DNA from: Cyathus striatus
Taxonomy: Eukaryota > Basidiomycota > Agaricomycetes > Agaricales > Nidulariaceae
Assembly (NCBI GenBank): GCA_025738555.1
Contig: JAOVFP010000003.1
Span: 1,798,001-1,862,000 of the forward strand
Reading direction: 5' to 3'
DNA length: 64,000 nucleotides
Of the stretch, positions 49,606 to 59,211 are shown one piece after another (position 1 is the stretch's first letter; each line of letters begins with the position of its first letter). The position numbers and the translations under genes were made by a program. The notes beneath the pieces are model-generated. The model worked only from the letters and a program-made list of their open reading frames with translations. It was not told the origin of the DNA and did not search any database.

Positions 49606-49900
49606 GTGCATGACAAGATATAGTGTTTAGTGGAGATGGGACCATATTCATCTGTAGATGGCAGTGATTATAGATGGGCTTGAACATACTGACTACAATC
49701 AATGAAATCAACTCCCTATCATGGGCAGTGTAAGTAAACTGTGCATGTGGCCCGCAACTTCGGTGAATAATGAGAGTGATACGATGCCATACAATGCAAA
49801 CTCTAACATTCTGCTTCTGTTGTTTGTTGTTTGTTAAAATTATTTCTCAACCTGTCTGTGGATGAGTCGCATCACATATCCTGCCCTTTTCATTATTTCA
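49606..49900. other. Intergenic
   Basis: A short spacer between the broken gene and the next plus-strand gene. No promoter motif stands out. Confidence 0.4.
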
Positions 49901-52518
49901 ACATGGGAAAACCTTGGGCAGAGGACCATCAAAAGGAATTCCTACTATCACATTACCCCCAATTCCTTTCTGCTAAAGCCAACCTGAAGGTTCCTACACA
50001 TGAGCTATTCTTTCGACAATTCTATGTTGATTGGTTCAATGAGTTCTCACTTCTGAATCCTACAGCCCAAGAAATTGCTGATGCTGAGTGATGTATTGTT
50101 GAGCACACAGGAAAACAATATGAAGAAGGTATGACACCATAGTTTATGATTCTTCATAATTTTTTGTATCTAAAACAATTTAGCAACTTTCTGATTGGTA
50201 CTACAACAAGAGTAGAGGTACATCAGTCAGAAGAAATGGAGGAAAGTCTCATAAATGCCTGAATGTAAACAAGCCGAAGTTATTGCCTGCCTATCAGGCT
50301 TACTCAAAGCTTTATGGGGAGACAAAAATACTTCCAAAGTATGAAGCCCTTAGGAATGAAGACCCCACATTGCGATCAGATATGGCTGTACCGAACAAGA
50401 GTGTAAGTGATTGGAACAGGCTAGCGAGAGATCTTCTAGCAGAAGAAACAGAGGCCATAAAGATGGAGGTCGATATATATCGTAGGCAAAAGAAGGCAGG
50501 AACAGATCAGAATGATGGTGATATTAGAAGTAGAAATGAAAACTATGGCTCGTATGTCTTTTCTTTTATGATTCCACTTCGTGTACTAATTCATATATGA
50601 AGAGCAATCGGAGTATTACAGAACACACTTCCAAGTATTGCAGAATCTCTTAGTGCTCAGACAGGTTGGCAGGTTAGCATTTTTGTGGAGGGGCTGAATC
50701 CTCAGTTTCCAGATGGGGAATGTTCTATACTGGAGTACGTCGTGATACTCCATTAATGAAGTGTGACTCCTCATTTATTTTAGTTATCATGTCGGAAAAA
50801 CATTACAAGGAAAAGACTTTGCCAGTTTCTTAGGTAACAAGCATGCCGAACTTAAGGAGTCTTTTACACAGTTTATTCATCATTTGTATAGTGAGTCATT
50901 TTTAGACAGATATGGTCTATTTGACTCATATTTATCATTGGCGGCAAAAGAGTGCAAATCCTGTGCATTGCTCTCTGTTGTCGGTGATTCCCTGGAGGAG
51001 AGTGATTCTGAGGACGATTCTGAGATTGAAGATAAGGATGTGGACAGCAGTAGTGACAGTGATGTTCTGTCCAGCAGCAATAAAGGATCCAGTTCCAAGA
51101 ATCCTCAGTCTAACAAGAATGTGCATCAGCCAAAATGTCCCAGTATGATATCAACTGGGAGAGAAATATCTGACAAATAAAGGAGAAGTTTAGAGCCGAG
51201 GGTCTTGAGGAGGGTAGTCATATGAAAAAGAAGAAGGCTGTTATTAGATGGCCAAAGCCAAAGCCTATTGATCCTATAGTACCAAGGTGATCATTCAGAC
51301 ATGGGACTGGTCAAGTGTAAGCATCCATATCTAATTTTGTTCACATTTATTGACCTTCAATGTCAATAGTTCAGAGGCTCCTGGGGTGTTGAATGCCACC
51401 AAAAAATCAGCCCCTGCCACTAGCACTGAGCCACCGGTTTCTGCCACTGTCACTGATTTACTGGTTTCCCTGGCTGTCCCTAAATCCCTGGTTTCCCAGG
51501 ACACTGTCACTGAATCTCCGGCCTCTCTTGCCGTCACTGAATCCCCAGCTTCCCCCAGCATTTTCAGATCTTTAGATTCCCCCAAAATCGCTGAATCTCC
51601 AGCTTCTCCTGCCATCACTAAATCCCCAGCTTCTGCAGATATTGCCAAATCTTCAGCTTCCCCTGATCCAGCCTCTCCTGCCATCACTGAATCCCCAGCT
51701 TCCACTGATGTTGAACCACCGGTTCTGACAGCCACCACACATAGGACCATTCAGCAGTAAGCATTTATGCTTAAATTTATACTCATTAATAAATACTTCG
51801 CGCTCTCATAGTGATGCTTCTAAAGAGTTAATGCCTCAATATGCCAAAGTGTTACTACTTCATGTTAATTCAGTTTCGGATGATTCAAAGTGGAACAGGT
51901 TGATTCAAGCATGGGTGGCCTTCAAAGTTCATACACCCTCCAGTTCCCTGGTATGCCGCCGTTTTTTATTCTTCTCACATAAATCTAATAATACTATATT
52001 GTTAAAGAAACTTATTACGATAAAGAGACCCAACCAACTAAGGGCCTGGATCAAGAGAGCAAAATCTCCAACATACCTTCCAGAAGTGGATAGCAAGTTG
52101 TTTGGACTAGAGATGATGAACTGGTGGAGAGCAATCCAGCCTGAATGGTGGAAGCCTAAGGATACCGATACACTATATCATTCAACTCCAGAGAACTACA
52201 CCTGGATGGATATGGAGTTTGGAGGGTCCACTGGCCTTTGTGTGGTCATAATGGCGATGTCATGGTGGTTACAAGCAGGTTTCTCAGATAAGAATAATTC
52301 TGACAGCTTTTGGATCTTGGTAGAAGATATTACATGGAGTTTTGACCAGATTTGCAATGCATTACAGCCACCAACACTAAAACGCAAGGAGAGGTCTGAT
52401 GCCACTAATCAGGATCCTGGTGATGAAATTGAAGAGCGGTCTTCAAAGAGGTGAGTCATTATTTATTTATAATATTTTACTTACTAACATTAGACATATC
52501 AAATGTAGAAGACGTTAA
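49901..52518 (+). pseudogene. Most complete copy of the basidiomycete multi-copy family (WF domain, SYHxG domain, WW-IQPxW domain)
   Basis: ATG 49,901 (MGKPWAEDHQKEFLLSHYPQ). Exon 1 loses frame near 50,088: a TGA follows EIADAE, while a +1 shift gives STQENNMKK before the GTATGA donor. The next exon opens QLSDWYYNKSRG and runs through PAYQAYSKLYGE. Later exons read SLSAQTGWQVSIFVEGLNPQ, SYHVGKTLQGKDFASF, then a Ser/Asp/Glu-rich linker (GDSLEESDSEDDSEIEDKD) and a repetitive ESPASPAITKSPAS-type segment (51,440-51,720). The C-terminal domain follows: YAKVLLLHVNSVSDDSKWN, NQLRAWIKRAKSP, MNWWRAIQPEWWKP, FWILVEDITWSFDQICNAL. A last small exon gives SKRHIKCRRR and a stop at about 52,518, resembling a nuclear localisation tail. 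The acidic linker and basic ends suit a nuclear or DNA-associated protein, but this is inference. Function is unknown. Confidence 0.65.
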
Positions 52519-52939
52519 CATATCCAACCTGGTTTTTATTTCATTTTCTGTCCTTTTCTCACTTAAATATAGCCAGTAGCTTTTCCCTTACTGCACGATT
52601 CTTTGCTGGAAGGTTTTGATGCACCCGTGCTTAGTGTCTTTTCAACATTTTTAATTATTTTCATTCAGGTTCAATTTACATGATGTATATGTTTAAATTT
52701 GAATGCATGCTATCTGTTTGTCCTCATTTGATTGATCATATTGCTCTCTTCTTTACTTCAACTCCCTCTACTCGCTCACCCAGTAGGTTGACAGTTTTAT
52801 TCATCTGATCTCGAATCTAATATTATCTTAATTCTAGATGAATTGAAGTTTGCACTCCCCAGTTGGGCATATTTCACCACTCTGTGAGTACATCCTCACC
52901 TGCCCATATTGCTTCGGAAGTTGACCAATGCCTCATATA
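52519..52939. other. No gene seen
   Basis: AT-rich sequence downstream of the gene, leading into the 160-bp tandem repeats. Nothing else recognised. Confidence 0.4.
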
Positions 52940-53427
52940 CATATTTCAGTGATTTTTGATAAATGCTACTTATGCTTTCTCACCTTAAAATTTCATTTCA
53001 GCTCACCCTCACTCACCACTCGAGGTGCATGTCATGTCCATCAGGACATTCATTTATAGCTAACCACAACATTAATTGAGCAGTGTATTGTCAGACTGTG
53101 AGTATTTCTAGATTTGTGATCACTGCTACTTACACTTTCTAACATTAAAATTTCATTTCAGCCTGGTGTCACTCACCACTTGAGGAGCATGTTATATCCA
53201 TCACTACATTCATTTATAGCTAACCACAACATACATTGAGCAGTATATTGTCAGACTGTGAGTATTTCTAGATTTTTGATCACTGCTACTTACACTTTCT
53301 GACATTAAAATTTCATTTCAGCCTGGTGTCACTCACCACTTGAGGAGCATGTTATATCCATCACTACATTCATTTATGGCTAACCACAACATACATTGAG
53401 CAGTATATTGTCAGACTGTGAGTATTT
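52940..53427 (+). repeat. Three 160-bp tandem units that look like duplicated intron plus exon
   Basis: Units begin at about 52,940 (diverged), 53,098 and 53,258. Each has GTGAGTATTTCTAG, a sequence of about 60 nt ending TTAAAATTTCATTTCAG, and then about 95 nt starting CCTGGTGTCACTCACCAC and ending GTCAGACT. GTGAGT and TTTCAG are ideal splice sites, so each unit mimics an intron followed by an exon. The exon-like part has a stop in the frame I checked, so a non-coding transcript is more likely than a protein. The third unit is cut by the M6 element at 53,428. Confidence 0.55.
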
Positions 53428-55070
53428 GAGCTCTTTACACTTAGCCATGTGTTCTGCACGGATCCGTGTGGAATCTGTACAGAATTTTCGGAATCTGTGT
53501 GGAATCTGCACAGATTTTTTTTATTTTGGCAGAGGTTTTTTTGGGTCTGTACAGATTCCGCACAGATTCCGAAAATTCCATATGGATTACGCAGAATTCC
53601 TCGGAATTCCACATTACAGACCTGAAAATTCCAGTAATTTACACTCCCCCAAGAGGTCTGTACGGATCTGTACGGATCTGTATGGAATCCACACGGAATC
53701 CGAAAATTCCGTATGGATCCGTGCGGATTTCGTGCGGATCTGTACAGACCCGTACAGACCTGTATAGATACCATACAGAATTTATGTAGTAGCTATTATT
53801 ATTATTAGAGGTGATTATTCTATATGGATTCCATACATATTCTGCATGGATTCTGTGTGGATTTATGCATTGCTGCCTTGTCACACATGTCAAGTGTAAC
53901 CCTAGGTGAAAAGTGTCACACTATACAAAATCCATGATACACTCAATATACAGTATCATTCTCAATGCATAGTATCACACTTAATGCATAGTGTTATGCT
54001 TAATGTATAGTGTCACACTCAACACTTAGTGTCACGCTTAGTACAGAGTGTCACACTCAATACTTAGTGTCATGCTTAATGTATAGTGTTATATTTAATG
54101 TATAGTGTTACACTTAATGCATAGTGTCACGCTTAATGCATAGTGTCACACTCAACACTTAGTGTCACACTTAATGCATAGTGTCATGTTTAATGTATAG
54201 TGTGACACTCAATGCTCAGTGTGACACTCAATGCTTAGTGTTACACTTAATGCATAGTGTCATGTTTAATGTATAGTGTGACACTCTACATTTAGTGTCA
54301 CACTCAATGCTCAGTGTCACACTCAACGCTTAGTGTCACACTCAATGCTTAGTGTCACACTCAATGTTTAGTGTCACACTCAACACTTAGTGTCACACTT
54401 AGTCACACTCAACACCTAGTATCACGCTTAATGCATAGTGTCACGCTTAATGCATAGTGTCACATTTAATGTTTAGTGTCACACTCAACACTTAGTATCA
54501 CGCTTAATGCATAGTGTCATGCTTAATGCATAGTGTCACATTTAATGTATAGTGTCACACTCAACACCTAGTGTCACGCTTATAGTGTCACACTCAACAC
54601 CTAGTGTCATGCTTAATGCAGAGTGTCACATGCAAGGAAATAAGTATAATAAAATTCTGTACAGATTCTGTACAGAATTTTCAGGTCTGTAATGCGGAAT
54701 TCCGAGGAATTCTGTGGAATCCATACGGAATTTTCGGAATCTGTGCGGAATCTGTACAGACCCAAAAAAAAACCTCTGCCAAAATGAAAAAAATCAGTGC
54801 AGATTCCACATGGATTCCACGCGGATCCGTACAGAACACATGGCTAAGTGTAAAGAGCTTGAAAATTCTGTACCGATTCTGTGCAGAATCTGTACAGAAT
54901 TTTATTATACTTATTTCCTTGCATGTGACACTCTGCATTAAGCATGACACTAGGTGTTGAGTGTGATACTAGGTGTTGAGTGTGACACTATATGTTAAAT
55001 GTGACACTATAAGCGTGACACTAGGTGTTGAGTGTGACACTATGCATTAAGCGTGACACTAAGTGTTGAG
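53428..55070. mobile_element. Outer M3-type element interrupted by a copy of itself
   Basis: Begins GAGCTCTTTACACTTAGCC at 53,428, identical to the left end of M3. The reading through ACATTACAGACCTGAAAATTC stops at 53,632 and resumes at 54,861 with GAAAATTCTG, then TTTTATTATACTTATTTCC and the GTGACACT array, exactly as inside M3. It fades into another repeat near 55,070 and its right end is missing. Confidence 0.72.
53633..54860. mobile_element. Inner M3-type element (nested, inverted)
   Basis: Starts AGTAATTTACACTCCCCC and ends GGCTAAGTGTAAAGAGCTT. The flanks are GAAAATTCC (53,624-53,632) and GAAAATTCT (54,861-54,869), a 9-bp target duplication with one mismatch. Inside are CTGTACGGATC-type repeats and a long array of about 19-bp GTGTCACACTCAATGCTTA units (53,930-54,630). 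It is shorter than M3 and lacks the tRNA-like sequence. Confidence 0.8.
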
Positions 55071-56036
55071 TGTGACAATTGTGACTGGGAAATGTGTGAC
55101 ATATATGAAGCACAAGAAGAATGTGACAAATGTGACGCGTCGGAAAAGCGTGACAATTATGAAGCGTGGGTATATGCGTGACAAATGTGACGTGTGGGAA
55201 TGTGCGTGACATATATAACATGTGGGAATATGCGTGACAATTGTGACACGCAGGAAGAATGTGACAGATATAATGTGTGGGAAATATGCGAAGCATGAGA
55301 ATATATGTGACAGTTGTAACCCATGGGAAAAACATGACATTTGTGATGCACACAAAATATGTAACAAATGTGACACATGAGAAATTGTCGGGCTCAAGAA
55401 GTACACAAGGCGAGGGAAATCTGTGGAGTGCATGAATTTTGTGATGCATGTGACATTTGTGACAGCTGTGACACACCAGAGAATGTGACAAATTCATACA
55501 ATAGTAATATCCAGTTACTGTCATAGTAATCAATGATTGTTTATGATTGCCTATAGTATTCCTAGTAGTACTATTCAAATAATTTAATAAATGATTGTTT
55601 ATGATTGTCTATTATATTATTACAGCATTGCAGTTAAAATAAAACAAATTAGTGATTGTTTATGATTGCCTGAAGTAAGTAGTATTACTAGTACATATAC
55701 AATAAAAGACAATCATATAACACCTGGCTTATTTGATGCTCAAGAAGTACACAAGGCATGGGAAATCTGTGGAGTGCGTGAATTTTGTGATGCATGTGAC
55801 ATTTGTGACAGCTGTGACACACCAGAGAATGTGACAAATTCATACAATAGTAATATCCAGTTACTGTTATAGTAATCAATGATTGTCTATAATATTATTA
55901 TAGTAGTGCAATTAAAATAGAACAAATCAATGATTGTTTATGATTACCTGAAGTAAGTAGTATTACTAGTACATATACAATAAAAGACAATCATGTAACC
56001 CTGCCATTATATGACTGTAGTTAGCTGACACTTATG
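55071..56036. mobile_element. Right part of arm-type element R4 (AGCTGACACTTATG end)
   Basis: From the right terminus TTAGCTGACACTTATG (ending 56,036) inwards: CAGGGTTACATGATTG on the complement, as in the fragment at 11,308; ATGATTGTTTATGATTGCC units; and a GTGACAAATGTGACGYGYGG array (55,080-55,380). A stretch of about 345 bp (CTCAAGAAGTACACAAGGC to CAATAAAAGACAATCAT) occurs twice, at about 55,393 and 55,740. The left end is fused to the M6 remnant. It abuts the integrase gene directly. Confidence 0.65.
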
Positions 56037-56713
56037 GGAAGATTACCATTGCGACGCTATCAGATGCACTTGGTATACATCGGAATACACTTAGAAGGCA
56101 CATGAAATCACATGGCATCTATCGTCACTTTTCAGATATATCTGATCACAAAGTTGATGGTTTAATTCAAAAATTTAAGAAGGACCATCCAAATTCTGGA
56201 GTACACTATGTGATTGGCTATTTCAAACAGCTAGGTATTCGAATACAGAGACTATCAGGTAATGCACACAACCTAACCCCAGATGTAAGTTTTCGATTTA
56301 ATTACAGTAATTTAATTTGATTAATGTTTATACATCTGTAGGACATGTGTCTACTCGGACAATTGAAGTATGGACGATACCGAAATGATATTGTTCCTAT
56401 TCACCCTGAAACCCTAGAAAAATATGCCTCAATAGGCAATGATGAACCAGAATTAGACAAATATAAAGATAAAGAACTGGATGGTAATATTGTAGAAGAC
56501 CAGCAACATAATATTTGTCATGATGCTACTGAAGTCCCAGAGGAAACAAGCCCATTTGGAGACCCTGACATTGAGGAAATATTCTTTCATGCTCTTAGTG
56601 ATGCAGAAGAAGCACAGGTGGTCCCAGAAAATTTTGGTTTGCATACTTATGAATGGGAAGATGTACTATATCCTGAGTCAGAGATGTTGAAAGTGGGGAA
56701 AGGAGATATGTGA
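56037..56713 (+). pseudogene. HTH-plus-integrase-tail gene lacking the integrase core
   Basis: The first part reads KITIATLSDALGIHRNTLRR, HMKSHGIYRHFSDISDHKVD and GVHYVIGYFKQLGIRIQR, a helix-turn-helix region like that preceding integrase-core (RNase H-fold) domains in a family I know from agaricomycetes. It is followed directly by LSGNAHNLTPD, an intron (GTAAGT to GTAG, 56,286-56,341) and the C-terminal tail DMCLLGQLKYGRYRNDIVPI, HPETLEKY, EVPEETSPFGDPDIEEIFFH, ending EMLKVGKGDM at 56,713. In the family about 200 residues with the DDE motif lie between these two parts. Here they are deleted without breaking the frame. The 5' end is cut by R4. The remaining protein could bind DNA but not catalyse. 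Confidence 0.68.
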
Positions 56714-57036
56714 ATTATACTCCCATTTGAGCTCTGGTCTCCTAGGGCAGTACTGTGGGCTACAGCACTTGAGCTGGTAACTCAATTTAGTATTGAATTT
56801 ATGTAGTACACTAATTCACTTTTCAAATCACCATTAAATATCTCTCTAGTGTGGACATGTAGACCTTACTACCCTTCACCTCATCTGGAAACAGAGTCAA
56901 ACACACTAGTATAGTATGGAAAGCCAGACAACCATGCTCAACCATGTCAAATCTTTGAGCTCCGACCTTCAGCACTTCAGCAGCTCACTGTTCGGACTAG
57001 GTTTTCGGTTAATGGCTTAATCAGAATGTAAGGTGG
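56714..57036. other. Intergenic, no gene seen
   Basis: About 320 bp between the integrase remnant and the duplicated segment. No coding pattern or RNA gene recognised. Confidence 0.4.
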
Positions 57037-57433
57037 TGAATGACTACCAAGGACGACAATTTAGGCAGATTATAAACAAATACAAATAAAAACAACGAAA
57101 GAGCGAACACATTGTGCAATAAGTAATAATGGACTCATATGTAAGCTTAACTAATAGTCTATAAATGTAGTAAGATAGGATACATTTAATTAAGTGTAAC
57201 ATTTATGCTATTGCCAGGTTGTACATAATTTAAAATAGTGGATGACTACTGAGGACGATATTTTAGGTAGAGTATAAACAAATACAAATAAAAATAACAA
57301 CAGAGCGAACACATTGTGCAATAAGTAATAATGGACTCATATGTAAGCTTAATTAATAGTCAGTAAATGTAGTAAGATAGGATACATTTAATTAACAGCA
57401 ACATTTATGCTATTTCTAGGTTGTACATAATTT
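57037..57433. repeat. Tandem duplication of about 200 bp
   Basis: 57,037-57,230 and 57,241-57,433 are near-identical. Landmarks: TATAAACAAATACAAATAAA, GAGCGAACACATTGTGCAAT and GGATACATTTAATTAA. No ORF. Confidence 0.8.
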
Positions 57434-57510
57434 AAAAACATAACTTCTTCATACTATAACTAATATTTGGGGTCTCCAAACTTCAGATCCAGAACTTCTA
57501 CCTTTTAGCC

Positions 57511-58650
57511 TTGGATCATTGTCCGGTGTCTAATCACATGAAAAATGCCAGCTGGCATGAAAGCGAAGTTAACATACCTGCAACAACATCCCAGGAGCCG
57601 GAAAAGCGAGTACTACGATCCAAGAAGGATATAGACTATAAGAAACTTGCCAATCCGGATGCACGCAAGCCAGCTCGAAGATTTATGCCAGGAAGCAATA
57701 ATAATTCTACAAATTCATCAGAAGCACCATCGACACAGAATCAACATACTAACCTTACCTTCAGCACCAGGGACCAAATATTTGAAGAGATACTTGAAAG
57801 ACTGCACTCTGGAACATTAGATGAAGGCCTGGATGATGAAACTCCGAAATCTGTGGAAGAGGCATTGAATAGTGCAGAGAAACACAGCTGGAAAGAAGCA
57901 ATTGATGCAGAATTAAATCAGTTAAAGCAAATGGGTACTTGGGAACCTGTAGACTTACCACCAGACTGAAAAGCTATTGGAAACCATTGGGTTTTCACCA
58001 AGAAAGACGAAGATCCAGATACTGGAGACTTTCGACCACTTGTTCACGGTTTCTGGTGCGTGACACGAAAAATTGGTTTGACCAAGTGTTCAAACCTTGA
58101 ATTGATGCAATCTTATGTTCATAGCAGCCTGTGACGCATGACGAATGCGCTCAAGTGTTCAGTTCAAACGCCCTGCGTGACGCGTGACTGAACACTTGGT
58201 CGAAAGAGTCCAGTACACCAGTAAAACACAAAGCCAGACTTGTTGCCCAGGGTTTTAGCCAGAAACCAGGTGAAGACTTTAGTGAGACTGGAACTTTTGC
58301 ACCAGTTATGTGATTTGAATCATTAAGAGCACTATTAGCAATGTCAGCAATTGATAATTGGGAAATGGTGCAGATGGATGTGAAATCAGCTTACCTGAAT
58401 GGACACATCACAGAGGAGTTGTATATGAGACAACCCACAGGATTTGAAGATGGAACTGGCCGAGTTTGCAAATTAAAGAAAGCCCTGTATGGACTAAAGC
58501 AAGCCAGGAATGCATGGAACAAAGAGTTTAGCAGAGCAATGAAGGAAATAGGTTTTGAGAAGTTGAAGAATGACTATTGCTGCTTCAAGTGCATAGACGG
58601 AGATAAATCAAGTTACTGGATGACTTCCCATAAGGATTTAGAGAGAATTT
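57511..58650 (+). pseudogene. Ty1/Copia polyprotein fragment (integrase tail to reverse transcriptase)
   Basis: The frame reads KRVLRSKKDIDYKKLANPDA, PKSVEEALNSAEKHSWKEAI, DAELNQLKQMGTWEPVDLPP, then a TGA (57,967-57,969), KAIGNHWVFTKKDEDPD, a MITE (58,022-58,213), and KHKARLVAQGFSQKPGEDFS. After a second TGA (58,311-58,313) come FESLRALLAMSAIDNWEMVQ, MDVKSAYLNGHITEELYMRQ and VCKLKKALYGLKQARNAWNK. These are canonical Copia reverse transcriptase motifs, including the MDVKSAYLNG block with the first catalytic Asp. The YVDD block, RNase H and LTRs are missing after about 58,617. Both TGA codons sit where Copia proteins commonly have arginine. This is a dead fragment. Confidence 0.85.
58022..58213. 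mobile_element. TA-flanked MITE, copy 2, inside the Copia fragment
   Basis: Ends CTGGAGACTTTCGACCAC and GTGGTCGAAAG-like, read as TTGGTCGAAAGAGTCCAG on the right, with TA on both sides (58,020-58,021; 58,214-58,215). Removing it with one TA restores the Copia frame (DEDPD-T-PVKHKAR). Same family as 2,434-2,779. Confidence 0.82.
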
Positions 58651-59203
58651 AGCCCACTATAATTTTAAGGTCTGATTGATCACATGATTTGTCTATTTTC
58701 TGGCTATCCCGTAACATTGCCATCCTCAGCCATGTATGAGATTTAGCGGTCAACTAAATAGTTATTTCATTTTGTGCTACTTCATTGCATTGTTCATTAC
58801 ATTCCACTGTGTTTTTCAAATTCTATGCTTTCTTATTACTACCTATTAAAATGGTGGCTTACAATTGTCAATTCTGCATCATTCTTATCATAAAGGCATT
58901 GTATGGTCTGTCTTCAACTATATTGAAAGTTAGTAGCGGGGTGTTCATAATTATTAAATGAGAAATCACGGTACAGCAACAAACAGATCTGAATGTCATG
59001 GGGGAAAGGCTGATAAATCACCCTAAAACGGTAATAACTAAGAAATAAAGTGGTTTAGCGGGGTCTTAGCGAAATAGAGAGGGGTCAGGAGACCTCACTA
59101 TATTTCGATGTCTAGTAGACTTTAGCTGGTAGCTAGACATGACAAGACCATGATCCGGAGCTCGGCATCAGAGTTCTAAATAAAGTTTAGCCTGCTAGAT
59201 GCT
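58651..59203. other. No gene seen
   Basis: About 550 bp between the Copia fragment and the hAT element. It contains AGCGGGGTGTT and AGCGGGGTCTT motifs but nothing assignable. Confidence 0.4.
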
Positions 59204-59211
59204 GCTAAATC

